A DNA stretch of 64,000 bases from Bacteroidota bacterium. GTDB taxonomy: Bacteria > Bacteroidota > Bacteroidia > Chitinophagales > Saprospiraceae. This document shows, piece by piece, positions 54,706 through 64,000 of the stretch (positions are counted from its first letter, which is position 1; each line of letters opens with the position of its first letter). Below the pieces are notes generated by a model. The model had not been told where the DNA came from. It was given only the letters and a program-made list of their open reading frames with translations, and did no database searches. Made by a program: the position numbers and the translations under genes. The stretch is taken from assembly GCA_029557915.1 (NCBI GenBank), contig JAKQHS010000031.1, positions 1 to 64,000 of the forward strand, written 5' to 3'.

Positions 54706-56099
54706 CGTATAATATTAAACCTGAACTCTTCGAACCGGAGGATATGAAGGGCTTTGTTTTCGACACAAATGACATTTCTCAAACGGTCATCCACCGGCTC
54801 CTGGGTATTGATCACTTTTTCCAGGCGGAAAGAACTCGCCAGGCCATCATAAGTCTGAAGGTCTTCTTGCAGATGAAATTTGCGCCCGCTACTGGCAAGT
54901 CTCTGGACCAGGTATTGAATGGCATCATAACCCTCAAATGCTTCCTTCAGCGGAAAGGTCTGATAACGCCGGAAAAATAACTTTTTGAATTCGTTCACCT
55001 TTTCCTGGCTGTAATCGGGATGGGAGGAAGCGCTGATAGTCACTCCCAGTTGTGAAAAAAGGTTAATAAAATCAGTACCGTAATCTTGCCAGGAAGGCAT
55101 TCCGATCACCGTGACGGGCCGGTTGTTTCTCATCAGGTTGATATGCCGAAGCAGGTTAAAAACCACATTGGGGTCTTCATATTCCGTGACGATATATACT
55201 TTCTTGGTGCTGTCCAGGTATTGGTAATCATCCCCAAAACGGAAGTCATCCTTGATCAGGATTTCCCTGAACGGCTTTTGAAGGGGCCCCTTGAATTCAG
55301 TCAAAAAGGATTGAAAATAATTCATCAGGGGTTTGAATCTTTCCCTTCCCAAAAGGCAGATTTCTTCGCCATTGAAGTTTTCAAGCAGGTACCGGGTGAG
55401 CGCCTCGCAATGTGTCGGGAGCGAAGAACGGAGCAGGATGTAGTTTGGATTGATGTTTTCTATGGTCCTGAATGCGTTCCAGGGCGCCGCTATGGGAATA
55501 TCCTTCTGCAAAGAAAACCGGGCGGCCTCATTGAGATGGTCCCTCCGGAGTGGGCCGACCAGGAGATCGGCCTGCTGCAGCGCAGCGGATTGGAGAATGG
55601 GCTGCATGGCATAAGGATTGGCGTTGACATCCAGCACATCAACCCGGATATTGGGATATTGGATGGCCATATCCTCCATACCCATTTTCATCCCTGCGTA
55701 ATAGTGAAAAAATTTATCGGACCCCTCGGCGTTCAGGTCTTTATTCAAATCATCGTCGGAGAGGGGAAGCAGCACGGCGATCCGGTAGGCTGATTTGACC
55801 GAAGCTTCGTCGGCCCCAACGGTCATTAAATCTTCATCGGTAATCCAGGCTTCGGCAGGCCGTGTCCAATGAACCGTATCGACCCGGGTATTGGAGGGAG
55901 TGGCCGGCTCATACCTCCCGCTCCTGGGATTATAAACCTCTTTGGCGATTTCCGCGGGAACGGGTTCTTTGGGCGCTGCCGTGGACTTTTTGGCGGCCGA
56001 ACAACTGGAAATGAGAGTCCATAGCACCGCGCTGACCAGCAGGAGCAGCTTATTCCCATTCAATGGTGGCCGGCGGTTTGGTGCTGATATCATAAACAA
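54702..56099 (-). CDS. Lipoprotein with periplasmic-binding (type 1) fold
   Basis: 465 residues from the first ATG, which overlaps the guaA 3' end by 50 bases. A TTG at 56063 (reading [15 protein letters not shown]) would give a cleaner lipoprotein signal ending LISSC. Residues about 105-460 have the two-lobed receptor pattern ([46 protein letters not shown]). No ABC-transporter genes are adjacent. The fold suggests ligand sensing or a LpoA-like structural role in the envelope; ligand unknown. Confidence 0.85.
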   Translation of the reverse strand: MFMISAPNRRPPLNGNKLLLLVSAVLWTLISSCSAAKKSTAAPKEPVPAEIAKEVYNPRSGRYEPATPSNTRVDTVHWTRPAEAWITDEDLMTVGADEASVKSAYRIAVLLPLSDDDLNKDLNAEGSDKFFHYYAGMKMGMEDMAIQYPNIRVDVLDVNANPYAMQPILQSAALQQADLLVGPLRRDHLNEAARFSLQKDIPIAAPWNAFRTIENINPNYILLRSSLPTHCEALTRYLLENFNGEEICLLGRERFKPLMNYFQSFLTEFKGPLQKPFREILIKDDFRFGDDYQYLDSTKKVYIVTEYEDPNVVFNLLRHINLMRNNRPVTVIGMPSWQDYGTDFINLFSQLGVTISASSHPDYSQEKVNEFKKLFFRRYQTFPLKEAFEGYDAIQYLVQRLASSGRKFHLQEDLQTYDGLASSFRLEKVINTQEPVDDRLRNVICVENKALHILRFEEFRFNIIR

Positions 56100-57582
56100 C
56101 TCTGTTTATCCCTTTTACTTTATTTATTATTTCATTGGACGCTTCGGCCAGAAAATCATAGGGAAGCCTGCTCCATTCTGCCGTCATGCCGTCCATTGAA
56201 TTCACTGCCCTCAGGGCCAGGGTATATTCATAGGTGCGTTCATCTCCCATTACCCCTACAGACCGCACCGGGAGCAGGATGGCCCCGGCCTGCCAAATCG
56301 AATCATAAAGATTGTATTTTTTAAGCAAGGTAATGTAGATTTCATCGGCTTTCTGCAACAAGCCGATTTTCTCCGGGGTAATGTCCCCGAGGATACGAAT
56401 GGCCAGTCCGGGGCCCGGGAATGGATGACGGCCCAGGATGGCCTGGGGAATTCCGAGCTCGGCCCCGATCCGTCGCACCTCGTCTTTAAACAACATTCGA
56501 AGCGGTTCGAGCACCTTGAGATGGAGTTTTTCAGGAAGGCCGCCCACATTATGGTGCGATTTGATGGTTACCGCCGGCCCGTGAACGGAAATGGATTCAA
56601 TGACATCCGGATAGATGGTGCCTTGGGCAAGCCATTTCACCCCGCTCAGAGCCCTGGCTTCCTCTTCAAAAACGTCTATGAAAGACTTCCCGATGATTTT
56701 ACGTTTTGTCTCCGGGTCGCTGACCCCATGGAGCGCCTTTAAAAAATATCCGGACGCATCCACCCTTTTCACATTATACCCATGTTGGTGATAAAGCGTC
56801 ATCACCTTTTCGGATTCTCCTTCCCGCATCAGACCATGGTCAATGTAAAATCCATGGAGCCTGGGGCCGATGGCGCGGTGTATGAGCGCCGCCGCCACGG
56901 TGCTGTCGACGCCTCCGGAGATGGCCATGAGTACATGATCTTCTCCCACCGTCCTGCGGATCATCCCCACCTGTTCCTCAATGAAGGCATTGGCCGTCCA
57001 ATCCCCCTTCATCCCACTGATATTAAACAGGAAATTTTCCAGCATCCGTTTCCCCTGGAGGGAATGGGTGACCTCCGGATGATACTGAATGGCATAAACA
57101 GGCGCTCCGTAGTGATCTGACTTGAATGCCGCTACGCGAATGGAATCCGTGGAGGCCAGCAGTTTAAAATGCGGAGGGAGGTCTTGCACGGTATCCGCAT
57201 GGGACATCCATACCTGAGACCCATCTTCTACCCCGGTGAAAAAGGGATCGTTAACGTCCAGGATTTGAAGTGAGGCTTTACCATATTCACGGTGGTCCGA
57301 CTTGACCACGCTTCCTCCGAGGGAGTCGGCCAGAAGTTGCGCTCCGTAACAAACCGCCAGGACGGGCACCTTACCCAATAGAAGGTCGAGGGGGATCCGC
57401 AGGGCATTGGCATCCCTCACGGAAAAAGGACTGCCCGATAAGATCACCGCACGGGTGTGGTCGCCGGCCTGGTACTGGTGATAGGGCTTGATTTCACAAA
57501 AGATATTCAGTTCCCGGATGCGCCTGGCGATCAATTGGGTGTATTGGGAACCAAAATCCAGGATCAATACCTGCTCATGCAT
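56050..57582 (-). CDS. guaA: GMP synthase (glutamine-hydrolysing)
   Basis: 510 residues. The glutaminase domain has the nucleophile Cys in [12 protein letters not shown] and the His-Glu pair in QYHPEVTHS. The ATP-pyrophosphatase domain has [10 protein letters not shown], and the C-terminal dimerisation domain ends [11 protein letters not shown]. It converts XMP, ATP and glutamine to GMP. It starts 1 base after nusB ends, and shares its operon with a lipoprotein gene and trmH. Confidence 0.98.
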   Translation of the reverse strand: MHEQVLILDFGSQYTQLIARRIRELNIFCEIKPYHQYQAGDHTRAVILSGSPFSVRDANALRIPLDLLLGKVPVLAVCYGAQLLADSLGGSVVKSDHREYGKASLQILDVNDPFFTGVEDGSQVWMSHADTVQDLPPHFKLLASTDSIRVAAFKSDHYGAPVYAIQYHPEVTHSLQGKRMLENFLFNISGMKGDWTANAFIEEQVGMIRRTVGEDHVLMAISGGVDSTVAAALIHRAIGPRLHGFYIDHGLMREGESEKVMTLYHQHGYNVKRVDASGYFLKALHGVSDPETKRKIIGKSFIDVFEEEARALSGVKWLAQGTIYPDVIESISVHGPAVTIKSHHNVGGLPEKLHLKVLEPLRMLFKDEVRRIGAELGIPQAILGRHPFPGPGLAIRILGDITPEKIGLLQKADEIYITLLKKYNLYDSIWQAGAILLPVRSVGVMGDERTYEYTLALRAVNSMDGMTAEWSRLPYDFLAEASNEIINKVKGINRVVYDISTKPPATIEWE

Positions 57583-57583
57583 A

Positions 57584-58519
57584 TTATTCTGCTAGCAGCC
57601 CCCTGCCCGCTTTTTGGATACGGTTGGATTCGGTCAGGTCTTTCATGATCCGGTCAAGCACCCCGTTGATAAAGTCTTTGCTCTTAGGGGTGGAATAAAG
57701 TTTGGAAAGCTCCACATACTCATTGATGGTGGCCTTGGTCGGAATCGTGTTGAAATACAGGAATTCGCAGACGGCCATTTTCAGCAGGATCATGTCGATG
57801 ATCGCCACCCGTTCGGAATCCCAGTTTTTAAGGGTGGGTTTGATGATCGCTGCAAGTTCATCCTCTTGCTCAATGACCTTTTTCAGAAGGGTCTTGCCAA
57901 AGAGCAGGGTTTCTTCCTCCGTGACCATAAATTCCTTATAGAATTCTTCGGATGCCGGAAGGGCCTTAAGGGTTTTTTTGATGGCGCCGATGATCAGCGA
58001 ATCATCGTCTTCCCAGTTGTACAACTGATCTTCAACGATTTCATTGAATAATTCGTTTTTCCGCAAAAAACGGTAGAGTTCCAGCAAGGTTTCGAGGTGA
58101 TTCTTCTCGGCGAGGGATTTATCGGAATAAGCCTTATACCAATCGAGTTTGGCGAACTCGCTGTAGATTTTTTTAAAAACGTCTTCTTCCACCCATTTGT
58201 CAAATTCACCCTTGACAAAAAGTTTCTGAAGTTTTTTATTCTGCACCAGGTTCTGGATCAGCGGGTTCTCATAAAGGACGGCCTCAAAGTTTTTATCCTC
58301 CGTAGTGGGCAGGTATTTGTTCTGTATTTTATCCGCTACATTTTTGGCCTGTTCACAGATTTTCTGGATCAGGTATAACTGGAAAAGGTATAAATCAAAG
58401 GATTGCCGCAGGGACTGATCTAACATTTTCGGAAGATGGGCTTCCTGGATAAATGCATCCCGGTTTCTGGCAAACAGGATTTGCATCACTTTTACACGTA
58501 AATTTCTCCTACTAAGCAT
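57584..58519 (-). CDS. nusB: Transcription antitermination factor NusB (long Bacteroidota form)
   Basis: 311 residues, about twice the length of E. coli NusB. The NusB RNA-binding fold is in the C-terminal part ([51 protein letters not shown]). The start [17 protein letters not shown] also matches NusB, with a charged helical insert of about 150 residues between them. NusB joins NusE (S10) in rRNA antitermination. It heads the operon with guaA. Confidence 0.94.
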   Translation of the reverse strand: MLSRRNLRVKVMQILFARNRDAFIQEAHLPKMLDQSLRQSFDLYLFQLYLIQKICEQAKNVADKIQNKYLPTTEDKNFEAVLYENPLIQNLVQNKKLQKLFVKGEFDKWVEEDVFKKIYSEFAKLDWYKAYSDKSLAEKNHLETLLELYRFLRKNELFNEIVEDQLYNWEDDDSLIIGAIKKTLKALPASEEFYKEFMVTEEETLLFGKTLLKKVIEQEDELAAIIKPTLKNWDSERVAIIDMILLKMAVCEFLYFNTIPTKATINEYVELSKLYSTPKSKDFINGVLDRIMKDLTESNRIQKAGRGLLAE

Positions 58520-58546
58520 GGGTTGATGTCGTCACTTCTGAACGCA

Positions 58547-58554
58547 CAAATATA
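58547..58554 (-). promoter_or_regulatory. -7 promoter element (TATATTTG) for the nusB-guaA operon
   Basis: Exact minus-strand TAnnTTTG match 27 bases before the nusB ATG. Confidence 0.65.
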
Positions 58555-58627
58555 GTTAAATATTGAATGTGAATTCCATGAAAAAGACCGCGCATTTTTC
58601 GGTCGGCGGGCAGGCCGTGGGGGTTTG

Positions 58628-60103
58628 TTATTTCATTTTTCTTTCCAGGGCTTCAGCCGAAGGCAGGTGACGGTAGTGCCATTTGTCGATCAGTTTACCC
58701 TCCTTCCAGAGAATCAGGCCCGGATTGGAGCGCATGATCGTTTTCAGCAGGATATCGTCCGCCTGATAAATGGGATACCGGGCGCCGGTTTGAGCGGCAA
58801 AATCCCGCATCTGCGAGTTGCCAAGACCTCCGGTGACCGCAAACACCTTCACTCCCTTGTCCAGGAACCCGTGTACCAAGGGATTGATCTGGTCCCTGAA
58901 AAGCGCCGCTTCTTCCGCATTGGCCGTGAAACTCGAAAGCGTGGATTCGCGGTGGACCACCTCTTTGATGACCCGGAACCTGAGGGTATCCGTACCCGTG
59001 ATCACCAGGCTGTCCGAAAAAGCCGTATCTGAAACGCTGGTCTTCACTTCCTGTACCTGTCCATGCACTTTGTAGGCGCTGATCATGAGCGAATATCCTT
59101 TTTCATCAAGCAAGGCCTGTGTAATGTCTGAACCGCTGGTATCCAATATGATGTAATCACTGACCTTGGTCTTGGGGACCTTCGATTCCGCATAAACAAA
59201 TTTGGTGTCCCAGTCCTCCTTGGGATATTTTTTGAATTCTTTCATGTAATCCCCATAGGAGATACGGGTAACCGCTTTGGTTTGTTTGTTCTTTAATTCG
59301 GCATATTCAATCTGGACCTGTTGGGCGGCTTCCAGTTCCGCCTTGCGGGTGGAGGCGATATCCGATCCGACCCGGAAAGCCCGGAAATCCCAAAGGGGCT
59401 CATTCACATAGGTGTTATAATGGCAAAATCCCCAGGAACCGAGTCCTGCGAGTACAATAAACAGGAATCGGGTGAAGGGGGTCCACAACTGATGTTCCAG
59501 CCGCGTCCAGACCAGAAAAACGATGGCCGGCAGCAAGAGGCCGAGGTCCTTCAGGAAAGAAACCTTGGGATCCAGTTTAAGAAAATCGCCGAAACAGCCG
59601 CAGTCCGAAACCCTCATTTGCAGGGGTTCGAAATCACCCCAGGCTTTGAATTCGAAAAAGTTTGCATTCGAAGGTACATAACCCGTCAGAAAGGTGAAGC
59701 CCGTGAGCAGGGTAAAGAACAGGAGGAGAAGGAAAAACACCCAGGCCGTCAGTTTGGGTTTGAAACCGATGATGAGGGCCACGCCGACCAGGATCTCCAG
59801 GATGATCATCAGGATGGAAATCGTTACGGCCGATTGGGCCATCCAGGGGAACACCGGGGCAATAAAACCCATCCAGGTGGGTTCAAAGGTTTGCTGAAAG
59901 GCCGCAAAATACTGTTCCATCTTAAAAGCCGTGCCCATCGGATCCACCGCTTTCACCATTCCGGAAAAAATAAACCAGACCCCGCAGAAATTCTGAAGGA
60001 AAGAAATCAGCCAGGATTTGGGCTGTTTTACTTTCTGGCTGATCAGGAAGGTCAGCAGCCCCCCGGCAACCGCGAAGGCAATGATCAGTGTACTTAAGGT
60101 CAT
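58628..60103 (-). CDS. DoxX-family membrane protein with large soluble C-terminal domain
   Basis: 491 residues. Six or more hydrophobic segments in the first 240 residues include a DoxX-like core (FCGVWFIFSGMVKAVDP) and the conserved VSDCGCFGDFLKL. The C-terminal 240 residues are soluble; they end with a thioredoxin-like stretch (VFAVTGGL...AAQTGARYPIYQADDILLKTIMRSNPGLILWKEGKLIDKW) that resembles Bacteroidota BT_3928-type proteins. The Cys pair CGC and the thioredoxin-like end suggest a redox role in the envelope, but this is inference. It starts 3 bases after the DUF1599 gene ends. Confidence 0.88.
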   Translation of the reverse strand: MTLSTLIIAFAVAGGLLTFLISQKVKQPKSWLISFLQNFCGVWFIFSGMVKAVDPMGTAFKMEQYFAAFQQTFEPTWMGFIAPVFPWMAQSAVTISILMIILEILVGVALIIGFKPKLTAWVFFLLLLFFTLLTGFTFLTGYVPSNANFFEFKAWGDFEPLQMRVSDCGCFGDFLKLDPKVSFLKDLGLLLPAIVFLVWTRLEHQLWTPFTRFLFIVLAGLGSWGFCHYNTYVNEPLWDFRAFRVGSDIASTRKAELEAAQQVQIEYAELKNKQTKAVTRISYGDYMKEFKKYPKEDWDTKFVYAESKVPKTKVSDYIILDTSGSDITQALLDEKGYSLMISAYKVHGQVQEVKTSVSDTAFSDSLVITGTDTLRFRVIKEVVHRESTLSSFTANAEEAALFRDQINPLVHGFLDKGVKVFAVTGGLGNSQMRDFAAQTGARYPIYQADDILLKTIMRSNPGLILWKEGKLIDKWHYRHLPSAEALERKMK

Positions 60104-60106
60104 GGC

Positions 60107-60664
60107 TTAAAAGTTAGGCGTATGGGATTCATGAAGCAGAATGAGGGCAAAAATAGCGTAATTCATGATGTCCATGTAATTGGCATCCACTCCTTCGGAA
60201 ACGAGGCTGTCCGCTTCCCGGTCCTCTATTTCCTTTATGCGAACGATTTTCATCAGGATCAGGTCGGTCATGGAAGAAACACGCATGGACCTCCACACTT
60301 CGTCATAATCGTAATTTTTTGCTTCCATCAAACGGAAAACCTCCTCGGCACAGGCATCATAATAAGCCAGTACATTTTCCCGGGTGAGGTGGTCCGGGGA
60401 TGCCCCTTCCCCCGACCGAAGCAACATCAGGGCCATCAGGCAATAGTTGACGATACCGATAAACTCGTTTTCAATGCTGTCCCCGATTTTTTGTTCTTTT
60501 TTGGTGTCGACCGACCGGATCCTGGCCGCTTTGATATATATCTGATCGGTGATGGAGGCGGGACGAAGCAGCCTCCAGGCGGTTCCATAATCCTTGTTTT
60601 TTTTAATAAACAACTGCCTGGCCTCCATGAGGACCTTCCTGTATTGCCTGGATGTATTGATCAT
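60107..60664 (-). CDS. DUF1599-domain protein
   Basis: 185 residues from MINTSRQYRKVLMEARQLF; a longer frame up to 60826 is rejected because the -7 element is only 6 bases upstream of this ATG. Two similar halves (FIKKNKDYGTAWRLLRPASITDQIYIKAARI and MEAKNYDYDEVWRSMRVSSMTDLILMKIVRI) show that DUF1599 is duplicated. The family has been linked to nucleotide modification or all-alpha NTPases. It is operonic with the DoxX protein. Confidence 0.9.
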   Translation of the reverse strand: MINTSRQYRKVLMEARQLFIKKNKDYGTAWRLLRPASITDQIYIKAARIRSVDTKKEQKIGDSIENEFIGIVNYCLMALMLLRSGEGASPDHLTRENVLAYYDACAEEVFRLMEAKNYDYDEVWRSMRVSSMTDLILMKIVRIKEIEDREADSLVSEGVDANYMDIMNYAIFALILLHESHTPNF

Positions 60665-60670
60665 GGTCGA

Positions 60671-60678
60671 CAAAGATA
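60671..60678 (-). promoter_or_regulatory. -7 promoter element (TATCTTTG) for the DUF1599-DoxX operon
   Basis: Exact minus-strand TAnnTTTG match 6 bases before the chosen ATG; it decides that start. Confidence 0.65.
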
Positions 60679-60879
60679 AGGCGACCCGCAGTAAGCTTTT
60701 CCGGGAGAGCTTGCCCCCCGTTGGTAATCTTACAAGTCTCTCATTTTCAAGCTTCCCTGCAGGGACCGGCTTCATGCGGCTGCCGGGGGAGCCTCCCACC
60801 TTTCGTGTCTCACCGGTACTCCGCACGGTGGATGGAAGGTCAGAGATAAATTTTCAAGAATAAATGAACCGAAAGTGCT

Positions 60880-60887
60880 ATTTTTGC
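60880..60887 (+). promoter_or_regulatory. -7 promoter element (TATTTTTG) for rplS
   Basis: Exact TAnnTTTG match 17 bases before the rplS ATG. Confidence 0.7.
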
Positions 60888-60904
60888 ACCCTAAAATTTA
60901 AAAG

Positions 60905-61291
60905 ATGAACCCGATTCAATTCGTGCAGGAGCAGTTGCTGAAAGACCGTTCGAGTGAGACTGTTAAGCCTGGAGACAATGTGAACATCAGTTATAAAATC
61001 ATTGAAGGGGATAAAGAACGCATCCAGAATTTCAAGGGGGACGTGATCAAAATTACTGGTTCGGGAAGAACAAAAACCATCTGCATCCGTAAAATCTCCA
61101 ATGGGGTCGGGGTAGAGCGTATTTTCCCCCTGAATTCACCCAGCATAGTGGACATCACCCTGCTGAAAAAGGGAAAAGTAAGAAGATCCAAATTGTATTA
61201 CCTGCGTGCGCTCTCCGGCAAAAAAGCACGGATTAAGGAAAAAAAGCAGGCCTTGGCCCCCAAGGTTGAAGTAGATGCGCCCCAGGCCTAA
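60905..61291 (+). CDS. rplS: 50S ribosomal protein L19
   Basis: 128 residues. L19 signature is clear: FKPGDNV-like (VKPGDNVNISYKIIEGDKERIQNFKGDVI), TKTICIRKISNGVGVERIFPLNSPSIVDI and KGKVRRSKLYYLRALSGKKARI. It sits at the 30S-50S interface. It has its own promoter and no rimM or trmD partner next to it. Confidence 0.98.
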   Translation: MNPIQFVQEQLLKDRSSETVKPGDNVNISYKIIEGDKERIQNFKGDVIKITGSGRTKTICIRKISNGVGVERIFPLNSPSIVDITLLKKGKVRRSKLYYLRALSGKKARIKEKKQALAPKVEVDAPQA

Positions 61292-61313
61292 GCGGGCTCC
61301 CTCATACACATTT

Positions 61314-64000
61314 TTATTTTCCGATGACCAGTTTACGGCTGGTTACAAGATTTTGTGTCCGGATCTGAAGCAGGTAAATTCCCGCTCCAAGTTTTGAAAG
61401 CGGCACAATGAACCTGTTCTTGATCTGCAGGTTCAAGGGCATCGTATAGACTGACCTGCCGGCCAGGTCGACAAGATCCAGCCTACCCTCACCCCCTTTA
61501 TGGTTCTGAAGGTTAAACTCCACCCTTATTTCTTCTTTTGAAGGATTTGGATAGACCTTGAATCCCGAATACCAGTCTTCCTGCTTCGTCGAAGTAATCA
61601 CACAGGCCGGGCCCTCATTCACCATGCTGATGGTCAGAAAATTGGAGGACAATGAAAAACAATCGTCCGAAATGGAAACGCCGGGGATCAAGGTGAGGCC
61701 TGGAGTCACCAGCAGTCGTCCCGTGTAAATCGAAGAATATAACCTGTAGGTGCCGGTATCCTCCTGATCAAAGATCATGGAATGGACAGAGGAAATTCGC
61801 AAAATTTTGGAAGTTGAATCCAGCAGGATATAGGCCGTCTTGAATCCGACGGAATCCGAAGTGGACAACCGGACCGTATCCCCCCTGTCATCGGTTTTAC
61901 AAAAGGAGAGCACGGTATCCAGAGTGCTGGACTGGATCCGGTGCGGCGGTGGAACGGTCTTGCGTATAGTCACAAAATTATCGGACAGGTCAAAACATTG
62001 GTTGGAATAAACGGCCTGCAAGGCGTTTTGGTTGACCGTGGCCTGGAAAACCCCCTTATAGGCAACCCCATACACCCGGCTGGTGGTATTGATCACCCCG
62101 CTGCCAAAATTGATCTGATCGGATGAACTAAAACCTTCGATGATGTTTTTGTCATCGGTGATGACGTACAGGTAGCTCAGGGATTTTGCATTCTGAGGAA
62201 TGATCCGGATGATATCGAGATCGAGGTTGGCCGGGCATACAAAAGCAAGGTCCGAACCTTCGGATGAAGTGAGGACTCCCCCGTCGATCGTACCAATGGT
62301 GACCAGGACAAAATTGGAACTGAAGGAAAAACAGCCGGTGGAAAATTCTGAAAAGTCCAGCAAATCTCCCGGTTTAAGGGATCGTTCGCCGATGAAAGAT
62401 ACTCCATAAATATAATACTGTCCTTCCGCAAATCCGCCAAAATTGAATTTGAAGGCGGTGTCGATGGACAAGACCACCAGATTGCTGTCCGTCAGCACTA
62501 AATTATATGCGTTTTGGGATACGCTGACATTCCGCACTTCCAGGATCCTGGATTGGGTGTCAGAAGGACAAAACAATTCTTTATTACTCCCGTCGAGAAG
62601 CCGTACCCCCCCACCCCTGGGGGCATCGCGGAGGACCCTTATAAAATTGCTGGACACATTAAAACACCCATCTGAGAAGGCAGAAACAAACAGGTTACTG
62701 GCTTTGGCGATCACGATATTGCCGGTATAGGCCACCCCATATATACGCATGGAAGTCAGGGTACTGGAAGCAATTTTCAGCGTATCATTGATAATAAAAT
62801 CCAGCACCGTTCCGGTTTCCGAGGTGAGTACATATTGGTAGGGTGAATTGCTGGCACCGGTATTAACCAGTGGGACCGTCCTTGCAAGGTTATCCCCGGG
62901 ACAGACAAAATAGCTTGTCGAGCCATCTGCAAGCCTAACGGTGCCTCCTTTGGCAACATCCTGCAATACGGTAATAAAGTTGGAGGTTACGGAGTAACAG
63001 TCGGTACTCAGGTCCCCATTAAAAACGGAATCCACACCAATTCTCAGCGTGCCCGTGTAAGAGATACCGTAAACCCTGCTCTGACCTAAAGGAAACCTTT
63101 CAAAATCAATAAACCCGCCACCGGTAGTCAGGGCAAGGACTTTATTGCCTGCCCCGACGGCTACTACCGCGTAACTGTTTGGACTTTGGCCGAATCCATT
63201 GAAAGTAAAACGGTCAGGAAGATTATCCCCCGGGCAGGCGAATAGCAAGGTTTTCTGGCCTTCGGCCAGGATGCTCCCTGCAAAGGGTTCAACCAGGCGT
63301 ACTTCGAATTCATTCAGAGCCAGGGCATAACAGTCCGAACTGAATTTCGTCACTCCTCCCCTGGATACCGTATCCCCCGGCTTCACCAGAAGTTGCCCTG
63401 AATATTGCAAAACCATGATGTCATAGGTCCCTTCCGGGTTGTTATCCAGGTCAATCGTCAGCCCAGGAGCCACCTGTCTGCATACCTGATTCTGATCCAC
63501 CAAGAGGGTGGCTACAAAGGGTGACTCGCCATCCTCCACACCTACCGTGTAGAGATCCGGACTGCCATCCTTCGGGCAAAAAACAGATTGGCTGGTAAGG
63601 CTGACCAGTGAACCGACCGTCAGGGTATCCACCGCAAAACTTGCAGGCACACCCCCCGTATTAAAACAGCCCGTGGCCAGGGTCTTATCGGTCAGCCTGG
63701 AAACGTTTTTCTGAATGGTTACACTCCCGGTATAGGTCATGGCATAAACTCTGTAGTTTCCGATCGAAAGTTGATCTATCGGAAACCAAAGGGTGGAAAA
63801 GGTGTCCAAAATGAGGCCATTGAAGAAAGTCAATACAAAAATCTGTTTGGAAACGGATGAACCTACCGTTTTGAGCCGGATCGTATCCAGGGTGGAGTTT
63901 GAACCACAGATGTTGGTATCTACCCGGCCATTGCTAAACATGACGTCCAGGCTCCTGGGGACATCTCTGAAAACGGGGATCAGGTTTTCAGATAATCGGG
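61314..64000 (-). CDS. Repetitive T9SS-secreted protein with at least seven ~110-residue repeats (5' end outside window)
   Basis: The frame continues past the right edge, so the N-terminus is missing; about 895 residues are visible. Seven tandem repeats of about 110 residues can be aligned. Typical marks are SSNFI..VL.D at the start, FCP.D near residue 35 of the unit, YRVYG..YTG near 85, and a closing GCF or DCY. The two Cys per unit suggest one disulfide each. The C-terminus is a T9SS type A sorting domain (FKVYPNPSKEEIRVEF...GIYLLQIRTQNLVTSRKLVIGK). A long fibrous surface protein is inferred. It converges with rplS across a 22-base gap. Confidence 0.9.
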   Translation of the reverse strand, partial: RLSENLIPVFRDVPRSLDVMFSNGRVDTNICGSNSTLDTIRLKTVGSSVSKQIFVLTFFNGLILDTFSTLWFPIDQLSIGNYRVYAMTYTGSVTIQKNVSRLTDKTLATGCFNTGGVPASFAVDTLTVGSLVSLTSQSVFCPKDGSPDLYTVGVEDGESPFVATLLVDQNQVCRQVAPGLTIDLDNNPEGTYDIMVLQYSGQLLVKPGDTVSRGGVTKFSSDCYALALNEFEVRLVEPFAGSILAEGQKTLLFACPGDNLPDRFTFNGFGQSPNSYAVVAVGAGNKVLALTTGGGFIDFERFPLGQSRVYGISYTGTLRIGVDSVFNGDLSTDCYSVTSNFITVLQDVAKGGTVRLADGSTSYFVCPGDNLARTVPLVNTGASNSPYQYVLTSETGTVLDFIINDTLKIASSTLTSMRIYGVAYTGNIVIAKASNLFVSAFSDGCFNVSSNFIRVLRDAPRGGGVRLLDGSNKELFCPSDTQSRILEVRNVSVSQNAYNLVLTDSNLVVLSIDTAFKFNFGGFAEGQYYIYGVSFIGERSLKPGDLLDFSEFSTGCFSFSSNFVLVTIGTIDGGVLTSSEGSDLAFVCPANLDLDIIRIIPQNAKSLSYLYVITDDKNIIEGFSSSDQINFGSGVINTTSRVYGVAYKGVFQATVNQNALQAVYSNQCFDLSDNFVTIRKTVPPPHRIQSSTLDTVLSFCKTDDRGDTVRLSTSDSVGFKTAYILLDSTSKILRISSVHSMIFDQEDTGTYRLYSSIYTGRLLVTPGLTLIPGVSISDDCFSLSSNFLTISMVNEGPACVITSTKQEDWYSGFKVYPNPSKEEIRVEFNLQNHKGGEGRLDLVDLAGRSVYTMPLNLQIKNRFIVPLSKLGAGIYLLQIRTQNLVTSRKLVIGK

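Noticed and set aside
54702-56099. Reading the periplasmic-binding-fold lipoprotein as part of an ABC importer
   Set aside because: No permease or ATPase gene is nearby, and similar lipoproteins exist without transporters.
1-64000. Mobile elements, CRISPR arrays, tRNA or rRNA genes
   Set aside because: No transposase motif, direct-repeat and spacer array, cloverleaf or rRNA-like stretch was seen. The giant paralogues are similar at the protein level and too diverged in DNA to be a recent insertion.

Overview
The window is a chromosomal segment of a Bacteroidota bacterium, most likely from the Saprospirales/Lewinella-like branch (lineage inferred). Evidence: five secreted proteins with type IX secretion system (T9SS) C-terminal signals, a PorP/SprF-family protein with a PorE-like partner, a TamL-like BamA lipoprotein, a long NusB, and about 15 start regions carrying the Bacteroidota promoter element TAnnTTTG instead of a sigma70 -10 box. 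Base composition is near 50% GC. I see no rRNA, tRNA, CRISPR array, insertion sequence or phage gene. Coding density is very high and no gene-free stretch exceeds 300 bases; the longest gaps are 2816-3075, 26148-26376, 33498-33727 and 48634-48819.

Layout. 2-8244: two tandem giant Cys-rich T9SS proteins (the first cut by the left edge), each followed by strong terminators. 8366-18699: housekeeping genes (alanine dehydrogenase, small HTH protein, GH13 amylase, TrmN, PIF1-like helicase, 43-residue membrane peptide plus MiaE, class II aldolase, thioredoxin reductase, membrane-anchored subtilase, shikimate kinase, YajC). 18761-26147 (minus): a tight operon of PorP/SprF-like protein, PorE-like protein and a 1306-residue type B T9SS cargo. 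26377-33497: M28 peptidase, a coupled operon (Tudor-like protein, thioredoxin lipoprotein, SDR), a glycosidase-like secreted protein and an unknown secreted protein. 33728-43531: PurL, TlpA-like lipoprotein, SpoU methylase, TamL-like protein, and the minus-strand operon rluD-acyl-CoA reductase-nth, then a phosphoesterase. 43621-48633: a third giant Cys-rich paralogue. 48820-54049: bacterial NHEJ genes ligD and ku, then TPR, PAS and metallo-beta-lactamase-fold genes. 54046-61291: trmH/lipoprotein/guaA/nusB operon (minus), DoxX protein and DUF1599 protein, and rplS. 61314-64000: another T9SS protein with at least seven tandem repeats of about 110 residues, cut by the right edge.

How it works together. 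The dominant theme is the cell surface: T9SS accessory proteins, their cargo, an outer-membrane insertase-like protein, and redox or proteolytic envelope factors. The three giant paralogues share a Cys-rich body, a carboxypeptidase-regulatory-like domain, a dockerin-like pair of helices, a cohesin-like beta domain and a sorting signal. Having both cohesin-like and dockerin-like parts in one chain makes them candidates for self-assembling surface material; this is the most interesting hypothesis here and it rests on inference. Start codons are often ATG placed 5-20 bases after the -7 box, and no clear Shine-Dalgarno sequences were noted, as usual for this phylum.
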